The notes: generated by a model not told the origin, from the sequence alone. 64,000 bases of DNA from Nitrosopumilus sp. (GCF_025699125.1 NZ_JAILWC010000003.1:62001-126000), one strand, 5' to 3'; positions 28,443-36,527 are shown, numbered from the stretch's first letter. Translations and numbers: made by a program.

Positions 28443-28742
28443 CTAATCGATTAATTCAGTCCAACCTTTGACGAAGACTGAGTTCTTGTAGAGTGGAACT
28501 GGTTGTCCAACAGTAAAGTCCATTGGTCTCATCCAAAAGATTGCTTTTGTTGGGCATACACCGATGCATGCACCATCAGAAATACATCTTTCTGGGTAGA
28601 AAACAAATGCTTTACCTCTCTTCCAGCCTTCAACTGGTTTTACTCTAAGGACATCTGGACCTAATGTTGTACAGATTTCTACACATAGTGCACATCCGAT
28701 ACACATTTGTTCGCTGATGTCTGGAATAATTCCTACTGGCAT
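28443..28742 (-). CDS. Seven-cysteine (zinc-type-like) dicluster ferredoxin
   Basis: The 99-residue protein has C14-x2-C17-x2-C20-x3-C24 and C53-x2-D56-x2-C59-x3-C63-P. Asp56 replaces the expected cysteine, as in Sulfolobus-type ferredoxins (CIADGSC) where this cluster is [3Fe-4S] or labile; the other is [4Fe-4S]. The extension after the second motif (FWMRPMDFTVGQPVPLYKNS) is conserved-looking but not a known domain. It is an electron carrier for 2-oxoacid oxidoreductases or similar enzymes. Two copies of a 14-bp motif lie upstream. Confidence 0.92.
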   Translation of the reverse strand: MPVGIIPDISEQMCIGCALCVEICTTLGPDVLRVKPVEGWKRGKAFVFYPERCISDGACIGVCPTKAIFWMRPMDFTVGQPVPLYKNSVFVKGWTELID

Positions 28743-28795
28743 AACAAAATAAAATCTTGTTTTGCTCTTAATATAATTTACCTAAAAATTTCGTC

Positions 28796-28829
28796 TTATA
28801 ACGGCGTTTCATATTTTATAACGGCGTTT
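28796..28829. promoter_or_regulatory. Two 14-bp direct repeats upstream of the ferredoxin gene
   Basis: TTATAACGGCGTTT occurs at 28796-28809 and again at 28816-28829, a 20-bp period (about two helical turns). The GC-rich ACGGCG core stands out in AT-rich surroundings. The pair lies 54-87 bp upstream of the ferredoxin start and just beyond its likely TATA region (AATTATATTAAG on the minus strand), a position fitting an activator site. Function is inferred. Confidence 0.5.
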
Positions 28830-28836
28830 GAAACCT

Positions 28837-28851
28837 GATCGTAATGCGATC
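28837..28851. promoter_or_regulatory. Inverted repeat GATCG-N5-CGATC
   Basis: A perfect 5-5-5 inverted repeat (GATCG TAATG CGATC) lies between the ferredoxin repeats and the stop of the RecA-like gene at 28857. It could be a regulator site or a small terminator hairpin for the RecA-like gene read on the minus strand. Short length keeps confidence low. Confidence 0.3.
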
Positions 28852-28856
28852 AAATC

Positions 28857-29459
28857 TTATTCAATTTTGAATGCTTTTGAATTAGATCCTTCCATAGTAA
28901 AAATCAGATAATTTGGATTTTTTTTAATAAAATAAACACCTGTTTTTTCTGATTTTATGATCTGTTTTCCTCCTGGTGATATAACCCATCCTAGGTTTTC
29001 TTTCTTTCTTGCCATTCCAGTGACTATTACTGATGAATTTGTTTGATTGGCAAGAGATGATAGTAACATAATACATGAATTGACAAATCTTGCAGATTCA
29101 AGATCATCAAACATATTGTATACTCCATTAAACGAATCAATTACAACTAAAAACTTCTCTTTTGAAACTTTGGAAATAATTTTAACTAACTTCTTTTCCC
29201 AGTTTTCCTTTTCTGGATGAAAAATTATTACATTATTTTTTTTCTTTATCATGCCAGATTCAACATATCCAGTATACAGTAAATCCAAATCTACGTAGAT
29301 TGTTGGGATTTCAATCGAATTCATTAATCTATAAAGAAATTCTGCCTTGTGAAATGGTTCAGAACATAAAACTAAACTTGGAATATTTGACTCAAATTCA
29401 TTTTTAATATGTTCAAAACTATTATCTAAAATCAGCTCAGGACTTTTATCCAACACCAT
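28857..29459 (-). CDS. RecA/KaiC-like protein without a recognisable Walker A loop
   Basis: The 200-residue protein has the strand order of a RecA-fold ATPase: IPTIYVDLDLLYTG, FLVVIDSFNGVYN (Walker B position), SSVIVTGMARK and a final beta pair. Where the P-loop GxxxxGKT should be it reads LCSEPFHKAEFLYRL, so ATP binding by the usual loop is doubtful. It resembles RadA/RadB paralogs of archaea. It is divergent from the aminotransferase gene, with 23 bp between start codons. Confidence 0.6.
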   Translation of the reverse strand: MVLDKSPELILDNSFEHIKNEFESNIPSLVLCSEPFHKAEFLYRLMNSIEIPTIYVDLDLLYTGYVESGMIKKKNNVIIFHPEKENWEKKLVKIISKVSKEKFLVVIDSFNGVYNMFDDLESARFVNSCIMLLSSLANQTNSSVIVTGMARKKENLGWVISPGGKQIIKSEKTGVYFIKKNPNYLIFTMEGSNSKAFKIE

Positions 29460-29482
29460 TATAGAATTTTACAGATATAATA

Positions 29483-30634
29483 ATGAATTTCATATCAAAA
29501 GATATTTCAGATGATTTTCCAGATTCAAACAAAATCTATCTAAATAATGCATCAGTATCTTTGATGCCTTCTCAAAGTATAGATGATATGAAAGAATTTC
29601 TAATATCATACAACTCTATAGGTCCTGACTCTAAGGATTCAGAACCATTTGTTGCTGAAAAACTCCAGAATGTTAGAAAGATAATTGCAAAAATCATATC
29701 ATGTCAGCCTGATGAAGTAGTTCTTACTCAAAGTACAACTGATGGAATAAATTTTGTTGCAAATGGTATTTCTTTTGATGATAAATCTAACATCATCATT
29801 CGTGGTATGGGACATGAACATCATGCAAACTATTATCCGTGGTTTCAACTCAAAGACAAAATCTCAATAAAAAACCTGCCTATAGATAAAGATGGTTTTT
29901 TCAAATTACATGATTTAGAGTCTTTCATTGATGATAATACAAAACTAGTGGCACTTAGTCATGCACTCTATAATACCGGTTCAATATTGCCTGTTGAGAA
30001 AATCGGAAAAATTATTGATAATAAAATTCCATTTTTTCTTGACAGTGCACAAACTATAGGATGTATTGGTGAAATTGATGTATCTAAAATTAGATGTAAT
30101 TTCATGTCCTTCAATGGTTCAAAATGGCTTTGTGGTCCAATGGGAACTGGATTATTTTATTGTAGTAGAAAGTCAAGTGAATTACTAAAACCTATGACTA
30201 TTGGAGGTGAATCAGCAATAATTTACGATGAAACTAATCTTGCTTTTAAAGAACTGCCGGACAAATTTCAAACAGGTTTTAGAAATTATGTTGGAATAGT
30301 TGGTTTGGAATCATCTGTAAGATATTTGCTGAATTTTGGAATGAAAAATATTCGTGAAAAAAATCTATATCTTTCAAATCTATTCAGAGAGGAATTATCA
30401 AAAATTCCAAATATCATTTTGTATGGACCTGATGATCCAAATCATAGAACTAGTATTGTGTCTTTTAATCTCAAAGGACAGGACTCACAAGAAATAGTAG
30501 ACAAACTTGAGAAACAAAATATTGTTTTAGCAGTAAGGGAAATTATGAACCAAAAAATTATCCGAGCATCCCCTCACTTTTTTAATACTGAATCTGAAAT
30601 GCTTCAGACAATTGATGCAATAAAGAAATTATAG
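29483..30634 (+). CDS. Class V aminotransferase (cysteine desulfurase-like)
   Basis: The 383-residue PLP enzyme starts with IYLNNASVSLMP and has TQSTTDGINFVANG, HEHHANYYPWFQL, FLDSAQTIGCIGEIDV and the PLP lysine in FNGSKWLCGPMGTG (S-x-K-W-L, as in IscS/SufS-like and NifS-related enzymes). The C-terminal catalytic-Cys loop of cysteine desulfurases is not evident (IREKNLYLSN region lacks Cys), so the reaction may be another class V type such as a selenocysteine lyase-like or epimerase-like one. Its 3' end overlaps the convergent RAM gene by 6 bp. Confidence 0.85.
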   Translation: MNFISKDISDDFPDSNKIYLNNASVSLMPSQSIDDMKEFLISYNSIGPDSKDSEPFVAEKLQNVRKIIAKIISCQPDEVVLTQSTTDGINFVANGISFDDKSNIIIRGMGHEHHANYYPWFQLKDKISIKNLPIDKDGFFKLHDLESFIDDNTKLVALSHALYNTGSILPVEKIGKIIDNKIPFFLDSAQTIGCIGEIDVSKIRCNFMSFNGSKWLCGPMGTGLFYCSRKSSELLKPMTIGGESAIIYDETNLAFKELPDKFQTGFRNYVGIVGLESSVRYLLNFGMKNIREKNLYLSNLFREELSKIPNIILYGPDDPNHRTSIVSFNLKGQDSQEIVDKLEKQNIVLAVREIMNQKIIRASPHFFNTESEMLQTIDAIKKL

Positions 30635-30907
30635 ATTTTCTTGTTCTTCAATTACCATCATGGTTAATGTTGATTGAACTTTACTAATTTTTCTGACTTT
30701 GTTGGTGATAATTGTACGTAATTTTTCAGAGTCATCCGAAGTTAATTTCAAAACAATATCATATACACCATAGACTCCTTGAACCTCATATTTTACATCC
30801 TCATCTGCAAGAATTTGTTTGACTTCGGCAATTATTGATTCATCTGATCCTAAATCAGAATTTAATAGAACATATGCAGTAGGCACAGGTTGATTTTCAT
30901 CAAACAC
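30629..30907 (-). CDS. Stand-alone Lrp/AsnC ligand-binding (RAM) domain protein
   Basis: The 92-residue protein is a RAM domain without a DNA-binding helix-turn-helix: PTAYVLLNSDLGSDES, VKYEVQGVYGVYDIVLKL and VRKISKVQSTLTMMVI. Such proteins bind amino acids or similar effectors as dimers and can pair with full-length Lrp proteins. The start is GTG. It is divergent from the cyclase-family hydrolase gene, with 54 bp between. Confidence 0.88.
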   Translation of the reverse strand: MFDENQPVPTAYVLLNSDLGSDESIIAEVKQILADEDVKYEVQGVYGVYDIVLKLTSDDSEKLRTIITNKVRKISKVQSTLTMMVIEEQENL

Positions 30908-30961
30908 TATTTAACTTTTCATAGTTGAAAAACTGATTAATTACCAACAGATAATATCGAT

Positions 30962-31603
30962 ATGAAACCTATAGATCTTACACTTACAATATCAAAATCC
31001 ATTCCAAGTTTTCCTGGTTCCCCAAAACCTCAATTCATTTTATGGTCTGACATCAAAGATGATGGATATAATCTTGAATTGTTATTCCTAAGTTCTCACA
31101 CTGGAACTCATATTGATGCACCATATCATTTTGTTAAAAACGGTATCAAAATCCATCAAATTCCACTTGATAGGCTAATTGGTAAAGCTATTCTAATTAA
31201 ACTCAAAAAACTCAAAAATTCCCAAATAACAAAACAAGATATCATGATATTTGAAAAAAACAATGGCATAATCCCAAATCGTTCATCAGTCTTCTTTTTT
31301 ACTCAATGGCAAAAAAATCTACAAAAAGAGAATTATTTTACTGAAAATCCTGGACTAGACAAATCAGCTGCAAATTATCTTATATCAAAGAAGATCAATT
31401 TAGTTGGTATAGATTCTCCAAGTATAGATCTAGGAAAAGATGAATCATTTCCTGTTCACCATATTTTCTCAAAAAACAATATTTTGATTGTAGAAAATTT
31501 AACAAATTTGAATAAAATTTCTTCTATAGAATTCAACTTTACAATTCTTCCATTAAAACTTAAAGATGCAACAGGCTCACCTGTTAGAGCATTAGCATCA
31601 TAA
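30962..31603 (+). CDS. Cyclase/kynurenine formamidase-like metal hydrolase
   Basis: The 213-residue protein has the family metal motif SHTGTHIDAPYHF (H-x-G-T-H-x-D-x-P-x-H, about 48-60) and GIDSPSIDLG and FPVHHIFSKNNILIVENLTNL in the second half. Relatives hydrolyse N-formylkynurenine or cyclic amides. Without other tryptophan catabolism genes nearby the substrate is open. The start ATG is at 30962. A DUSP-like phosphatase gene follows on the same strand. Confidence 0.85.
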   Translation: MKPIDLTLTISKSIPSFPGSPKPQFILWSDIKDDGYNLELLFLSSHTGTHIDAPYHFVKNGIKIHQIPLDRLIGKAILIKLKKLKNSQITKQDIMIFEKNNGIIPNRSSVFFFTQWQKNLQKENYFTENPGLDKSAANYLISKKINLVGIDSPSIDLGKDESFPVHHIFSKNNILIVENLTNLNKISSIEFNFTILPLKLKDATGSPVRALAS

Positions 31604-31655
31604 CTTTTCTCTTAATTTCGCAATGCTAAAAATACAGCAAATTACATTGCATAGT

Positions 31656-32150
31656 ATGAGTAAACCTGGGAATCTTTGGAGAAAAGTTCATGGCAGAATT
31701 ACAAAAAAACCTACAAACTTTTCTTGGTTAATTGAAGAAAAATTAGCCGGTTCAGGAATTCCTACTAGTTTTGATGAATTTAATTGGCTTTTAGATCAAG
31801 GAGTAAAATCAATTGTTACTATGACTGAGAATGCTTTACCTGATAATTGGATACAAGATATTGGTTATCTACATGTTCCAACTCCCGATCTTACTGCTCC
31901 TGATATGGATAAAATAGATCTGGCAGTAGATTTTATTCATGAGCAAATTAAAAACAATCAATCTGTAATGGTTCATTGTGCTGCTGGAATGGGAAGAGCA
32001 GGGACAATTCTTGCATGTTATTTTGTAAAATATAAAAATTTCACAGCAAACGATGCAATTAAAAAAATACGTGATGAAAGACCTGGATCTATTCAATCTG
32101 AAGTGCAAGAACTAGCTATTGGTTTTTATGAAAAACATGTGAGAAACTAG
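31656..32150 (+). CDS. Dual-specificity protein phosphatase (DUSP23-like)
   Basis: The 164-residue form has the P-loop HCAAGMGRAGT (catalytic C108, R114) and a general-acid Asp in VPTPDLTAPD (D78). The family dephosphorylates Ser/Thr/Tyr. The frame is open upstream to 31623, but MSKPGNLWRKVHGR at 31656 is the better N terminus: a TAAAAATAC TATA-like box lies about 25-30 nt upstream. It may act opposite to the archaeal kinase encoded at 7664-8425, which is speculation. Confidence 0.85.
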   Translation: MSKPGNLWRKVHGRITKKPTNFSWLIEEKLAGSGIPTSFDEFNWLLDQGVKSIVTMTENALPDNWIQDIGYLHVPTPDLTAPDMDKIDLAVDFIHEQIKNNQSVMVHCAAGMGRAGTILACYFVKYKNFTANDAIKKIRDERPGSIQSEVQELAIGFYEKHVRN

Positions 32151-32151
32151 T

Positions 32152-32298
32152 TTAAACAAATTCAGAAACTAATTTTCCATCTACAACTTTAATTTTCAAA
32201 GTTTTATTTTCTTGGAAAATCAAAGTAAGACCTCCATCTGAATCAGGATCTTCAACTTTTACAAGTTCTAACATTTTGATTGCATCAAATTTTTCCAT
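32152..32298 (-). CDS. 48-aa miniprotein A, paralog of its upstream neighbour
   Basis: A complete small frame from ATG (32296-32298) to TAA encodes MEKFDAIKMLELVKVEDPDS and continues DGGLTLIFQENK...LKIKVVDGKLVSEFV. It aligns along its whole length with the next small gene (EV/VKVE-DPD/EPDK, DGxTxI, LxIKxVDGK), so selection has clearly acted on it. It probably folds as one small beta sheet. Function unknown. It is separated by 10 bp from the second copy and 1 bp from the convergent phosphatase stop. Confidence 0.75.
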   Translation of the reverse strand: MEKFDAIKMLELVKVEDPDSDGGLTLIFQENKTLKIKVVDGKLVSEFV

Positions 32299-32308
32299 TC
32301 ATATCCAC

Positions 32309-32461
32309 CTATTCTGGAATTGATACGGTCTCAATTTTTCCATCAACTGCCTTGATAAACAAAAACCTGTTGTCTTTTAAGATAAAGGTAATTCCATCTT
32401 CTTTATCTGGTTCTTCAACTTCAAGAACTGGTTGTCCTAACAGACCATCGTATTTTGCCAT
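32309..32461 (-). CDS. 50-aa miniprotein B, paralog of miniprotein A
   Basis: This frame runs from ATG (32459-32461) to TAG and encodes MAKYDGLLGQPVLEVEEPDK then EDGITFILKDNRFLFIKAVDGKI...VSIPE (split for length). It pairs with miniprotein A at about half of positions, including the DGxT(F/L)I and IKxVDGK blocks. The two are in tandem, probably one transcript. No known domain is recognised. Confidence 0.75.
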   Translation of the reverse strand: MAKYDGLLGQPVLEVEEPDKEDGITFILKDNRFLFIKAVDGKIETVSIPE

Positions 32462-32491
32462 ACTAATTACCCAAAAAAGTTCCTTATATCC

Positions 32492-33028
32492 CTAATTGAT
32501 GATTATTTCAATTTCGCCGGAGCCGTTCTTAATACTGCCTGTTTCTGTATAGTCATGTTTTTGCCATGACGCAAATGCTTCAGCACTAATCTTATGCTTT
32601 CCTTTTCCCAAATCTGATGCTTTGAAAACAAATTTTTCATCAAAGTCAAAAAGCTCTTGTCTTACTTCTTCTTCAGTTAGCCTGATAAATGGCTCAAAAT
32701 TTTTGGCTACTTGAACCCAAATTCTTCTATCTTTCATTGGATTGACAAGTTTAGGATTTCTTGTCCAAAATATAGATGCCTTTCTGTAAGTATCAATAGT
32801 CCGCCCCAATTCCTTCTTTCTGAATCCACCTGATGTCAATTTTACCCCATATTTCATCTTGAATGAAACATCATTATTGTTGTAGGCTTTAGTCCAATTT
32901 GCTTCATTGAAGGCATTTCTGAGGTCTCCTTCAACTGAAAATTGGACATTAATCACTACATTTTCATCAGATGAGTACTCATCCTTGGAATTTACTAGTT
33001 TTATATCTGAAATCCTACTTTCTCCCAT
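32492..33028 (-). CDS. Beta-rich protein, unknown function
   Basis: The 178-residue soluble protein alternates short strands (SDENVVINVQFSVEGD; KFVFKASDLGKGKHKISAEAF; GSGEIEIIIN) with a central aromatic/basic part (FWTRNPKLVNPMKDRRIWVQV). It looks like an immunoglobulin-like or C2-like beta sandwich. The sequence is more GC-rich than its neighbours. It is the last gene before the accessory island and could belong to it. No homolog is recognised. Confidence 0.6.
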   Translation of the reverse strand: MGESRISDIKLVNSKDEYSSDENVVINVQFSVEGDLRNAFNEANWTKAYNNNDVSFKMKYGVKLTSGGFRKKELGRTIDTYRKASIFWTRNPKLVNPMKDRRIWVQVAKNFEPFIRLTEEEVRQELFDFDEKFVFKASDLGKGKHKISAEAFASWQKHDYTETGSIKNGSGEIEIIIN

Positions 33029-33238
33029 TCTTACCGCTCATAATGATTTCTCTACCCCTATTATTTTATGTATACCACATTTTTGAAGAGATTCAAACCT
33101 ATCCTTAAAACCAATGAAAATGGCTTTGTTGGGAGTTTTTTTTATGAATAAATACAAAGTTCACGCCTAAAATTAATTTTAAAATAATTCAGATCGATGA
33201 AATATTTTGTATAAATACAACCGAATTTGTATCTTAAT

Positions 33239-35041
33239 TTAATTAGATTTCAATTGTTCAAATATTGCAAGAAAATTGTTTATGGTAGTCTCCTGCAGAG
33301 ATGTAATCTCGCCAGTTTCAATTTTTTCTAAGAATTGTTTTGAAAGTAATGTTTTACTCAGAGTGTTATTTTTTGAAGTACAAAATTTCTCAAAATCTGA
33401 TTTTTCAAACATATCTTCAATAGACTGCCCATTATCTCCAACTATGATGATTTTCTCTTTTAGGCCATCATTTTCAAGTTTTTTACGAGTTTGTTTGGTA
33501 CCTTTCTCATCCAATAATATTTTGTAATCCAAATTATATCCTATGAAAAATGATGCTAATAATGATACCTTAGATTCTCCAACACATGGGATCAATGCAA
33601 TATCATCTGGAAATTTATACTCAGAAAGTATCTTTTCGATTAGTTTTTTTATTCCTATTAAATAATAATAATCACTTACACCTTCTACGATGATATTTTT
33701 CTTCTTAGAAAATCCAATCCCTTGTGATAAATCTAATCCAATTGATGCAATTATTGGAGCAATAGTTTCTATATCTGCATCTTTATTGAATTGATTTTCT
33801 AGAGTAGTTATTTTGTCAGAATTTTTGTTAACTAATCTAACACGATTTAATTTGCTAGGGTCAATTAAATAAGGAGAATGTGTAGAAAAGATAATTTGAT
33901 TGTTCTCATCCGAAAGATCTTCTAATCTATTTAGAACATTTTGTTGAGCTGTTGAATGAAGATATAATCCTGGTTCATCGATTAGAATAAGATTGTCTTG
34001 TGTTGGTACACCTTCAGAAAATAATCTTGCTAGAAAGCACATGAACCATTGAATACCTTTACTTCTTTGAGAGGGTTTGAAAGGAAATTCTTTACCTTGA
34101 TCTCTTACAAAAAACGTCAATTTAGGCTCATCATAGCTTATTTCAATTTCAATTGGATCCTGATCCCAAAATTTTCCAAAGATATCGCTAGAAATCTTTG
34201 TTGCCTTATTGGTAACTTTTGCACGATGTTGTCTATCAGGATTCTTTAACTCTTCTAAATCTAATTCAGAAAGAGTGACAAAATCTCTTACAATACTAAG
34301 TTTATTCTCATCGTTGCATTCGTTTATTGCATCTGTAAGATCAATTTCAGCAGGTAATCTATCTTCAAATGAATTAAAGTATATTGTATTTGGAATTAGA
34401 TTTTCAAATATTTCCTCTAATATGGATAATTCTTTTGCAGGATGTGCTAATTTAGGTAATAATTCTAATGCGGAAGCAATCTGAGGACTTGTGATTTTTG
34501 GACCATAAACACCAGGATTTTGTTGGATTTGAGTTTGCATATTGCTTAATTGTGTTGTGTTTTGATTGATAACCTCCATTTCAAAATTATCAATTTTTTT
34601 TACTGGAAGATCTCCTGAACCAAGTTCTTTCATTTCATGAATTATTGCATTAAAAGAACTTCTTGCGTCCTTTGATTCTTCAATAATTGCATTTTTTAAT
34701 TTTTCATACAACTCACCTGAAAACTCATAATCTTTTGATGGAGTTGTTTTTACTTTTATTTCATATGATGTAATTGCATAATGTATTTCAAATTTTTCAG
34801 CAGCTATAGAAACTTCAGAGTTACTTAGCTCAAAGGTACAAGTTATAGAAACATCGCCCTTTTCTGCAAAATGAGGTATGTCATCATCATTGAATCTTGT
34901 TCTAATTCTACTCAATGCTAAAAGAATGGATGTCTTTCCAGATTCATTTTTTCCTGCAAGGACAGTTATTTTTGGAGATAATTGACATTTGAGATGTTTT
35001 ATAGATCTAAAATTTTTAATTTCAAAACTCTTTAACTTCAT
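33239..35041 (-). CDS. OLD-family ATPase with C-terminal TOPRIM nuclease domain
   Basis: The 600-residue protein has an SMC/RecF-type N terminus (KLKSFEIKNFRSIKHLKC), Walker A GKNESGKT (30-37), Walker B with LILIDEPGLYLH and the FSTHSPYLID switch, then a TOPRIM part starting NIIVEGVSDYYYL (about 445-460). The later acidic motif reads LLDEKG instead of a clean DxD, so metal binding may be altered. OLD proteins are anti-phage or element-borne nucleases. It is divergent from a HEPN-like gene with 254 bp between. Confidence 0.88.
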   Translation of the reverse strand: MKLKSFEIKNFRSIKHLKCQLSPKITVLAGKNESGKTSILLALSRIRTRFNDDDIPHFAEKGDVSITCTFELSNSEVSIAAEKFEIHYAITSYEIKVKTTPSKDYEFSGELYEKLKNAIIEESKDARSSFNAIIHEMKELGSGDLPVKKIDNFEMEVINQNTTQLSNMQTQIQQNPGVYGPKITSPQIASALELLPKLAHPAKELSILEEIFENLIPNTIYFNSFEDRLPAEIDLTDAINECNDENKLSIVRDFVTLSELDLEELKNPDRQHRAKVTNKATKISSDIFGKFWDQDPIEIEISYDEPKLTFFVRDQGKEFPFKPSQRSKGIQWFMCFLARLFSEGVPTQDNLILIDEPGLYLHSTAQQNVLNRLEDLSDENNQIIFSTHSPYLIDPSKLNRVRLVNKNSDKITTLENQFNKDADIETIAPIIASIGLDLSQGIGFSKKKNIIVEGVSDYYYLIGIKKLIEKILSEYKFPDDIALIPCVGESKVSLLASFFIGYNLDYKILLDEKGTKQTRKKLENDGLKEKIIIVGDNGQSIEDMFEKSDFEKFCTSKNNTLSKTLLSKQFLEKIETGEITSLQETTINNFLAIFEQLKSN

Positions 35042-35260
35042 ATTTTTTCATGAATAATTTCACATAAAAAAACTTGGTTAACAGAAAATCAACTATGGAT
35101 AAAATGTAAAAAAAGTATGGATCAAAAATCTATACATAATTTTTAAAATTTAGGAATAATATAGATCAATTTATTCTGAATAATTGATCGCAATTAATCA
35201 TAATTTTACAGGAATTTTGTTTGTATGAAAACAAAACTCAATTTTTAGCAAAATTAAACG

Positions 35261-35280
35261 ATTGCTTATACTGAAGCAAT
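35261..35280. promoter_or_regulatory. Inverted repeat ATTGCTT-N6-AAGCAAT over the promoter of the HEPN-like gene
   Basis: A perfect 7-6-7 inverted repeat covers the likely TATA element (CTTATAC) whose centre is about 27 nt upstream of the ATG at 35296. A protein bound here would block TBP. This is the typical layout for an archaeal repressor site, but binding is inferred. Confidence 0.5.
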
Positions 35281-35295
35281 TGTTCATATTTGTAG

Positions 35296-36222
35296 ATGAG
35301 ACAGGCATATACTCGAGAATTAGATTTACGAGCAAAAACTGATTACAATAGTGCAAAAAAATTACTTGAACAAACTGATGATTTTGGAAACATCCTTTTC
35401 TTATTTCAACAAAGTTATGAAAAGATCCTAAAATCCGTTTTTGTGTATTGTGAATGTGTAGTATTTAATCGAGATTTTGATGAATTATTGAAAGATAAAA
35501 AAATTAAACTCACTCATAGTCATACGGTAGAGGCAGAGTTAATTCAAACAATCCTACCAAAATTATTGAAAAATTATAAGAAAACTGTAGAAATTTTAGA
35601 TGAAAAACTAGCTAAAAACCTAACTAAAAATAAATTTTCAATAGGAAATCTTGTAGATTTAATTGGTTACATGTCTATTGCACCAAAATATACAGAGTTA
35701 ATCCAATTTTTAGCAGATATCAAAACCGTTGGTAGAAAAACTACAAATTGGAATTTCAATACTACAACAAACGAAGAACGATATCAATTATGGCTAGATT
35801 TCTTAAATCAAATTCAATCAGATAGATTTGAAATTCAAAAATTTTATGAAAAATTTAATGAAGGTTATATCAAATATGAAGAAAAAATTGAGAAAAATGT
35901 TAACAAACCTAATGAATTTAAAAAAAGAGTAAAGAATGCTACAATGTTTTTAGTATTTGCAATTGCATTAGCACCAATTGCACTAGCTCCTAATTATTCA
36001 CGATATCCAATTGAAATTGCACGATTCAAAAATTTGAAACTATTTTACAAAGGAAAAAAATCAACTCTGAGAAATGGATTACAATCCATTGAACAAATAT
36101 TGGAATTTTTAATTCAACATGGTGATGATTTTAACTCATTGATTTTAGCCCATAAGAAAATCCAAAACAAAAGTGCAAAATGGAAGAAAAGAGAAAATAG
36201 AATAATCAAAAAAACTTTTTGA
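35296..36222 (+). CDS. HEPN-like protein with a membrane segment, unknown
   Basis: The 308-residue protein starts with a helical region whose pattern, LRAKTDYNSAKKLLEQTDDF followed by FQQSYEKILKSVFVY, resembles HEPN domains (A-x2-D...A...L; QQ-x3-EK-x-LK). A THSHTV block stands where HEPN proteins often have their His, but no clear R-x4-6-H ribonuclease motif is visible. Helices follow, with one hydrophobic segment (about 218-236, MFLVFAIALAPIALAP) and a basic C-terminus. It is divergent from the OLD gene; together they may form a two-gene defence module. Confidence 0.55.
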   Translation: MRQAYTRELDLRAKTDYNSAKKLLEQTDDFGNILFLFQQSYEKILKSVFVYCECVVFNRDFDELLKDKKIKLTHSHTVEAELIQTILPKLLKNYKKTVEILDEKLAKNLTKNKFSIGNLVDLIGYMSIAPKYTELIQFLADIKTVGRKTTNWNFNTTTNEERYQLWLDFLNQIQSDRFEIQKFYEKFNEGYIKYEEKIEKNVNKPNEFKKRVKNATMFLVFAIALAPIALAPNYSRYPIEIARFKNLKLFYKGKKSTLRNGLQSIEQILEFLIQHGDDFNSLILAHKKIQNKSAKWKKRENRIIKKTF

Positions 36223-36305
36223 TATTTTGATAACATTACTAGTTATCACTAAGTGTTGCCTTTTTGATAGATTTCATTGGAAAGATTGGAAGTCTAAGAT
36301 CTCCC

Positions 36306-36527
36306 TTAATCTGTCAAAAATGAAGAAACTGCATTACATTTTGGACAATGATAGAAGCCTTTGTGGATTTTACGAGAACGTTTTCCTCGAATAAATGAGA
36401 AATAACCCCCTTCAAACGAATCCTCTATGACATCTTTAACATCAATCAAATTAATATCGTAATAATTACAGTTCTTGCAAGCAATCTTGTACCTACTGTG
36501 GAAATCTTCCCAGTTTATTGCGGCCAA
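36306..36527 (-). CDS. Zinc-ribbon small protein
   Basis: The 73-residue protein has two CxxC knuckles, CKNC near residue 17-20 and CPKC near 61-64, enclosing a charged middle (FIRGKRSRKIHKGFYHCP). This is a rubredoxin-type zinc ribbon, probably a nucleic-acid or protein contact module. The start is TTG and lies inside a 16-bp sequence repeated at 41973. Function unknown. Confidence 0.6.
   Translation of the reverse strand: MAAINWEDFHSRYKIACKNCNYYDINLIDVKDVIEDSFEGGYFSFIRGKRSRKIHKGFYHCPKCNAVSSFLTD

Noticed and set aside
32280-32495. Plus-strand frame of 71 codons across the two miniprotein genes
   Set aside because: It is the antisense shadow of the paralogous minus-strand genes, whose mutual similarity shows which strand is coding.
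33029-33238. Possible left attachment site of the island matching the integrase side (47513-47611)
   Set aside because: I compared both flanks and found no shared stretch long enough to call a direct repeat.
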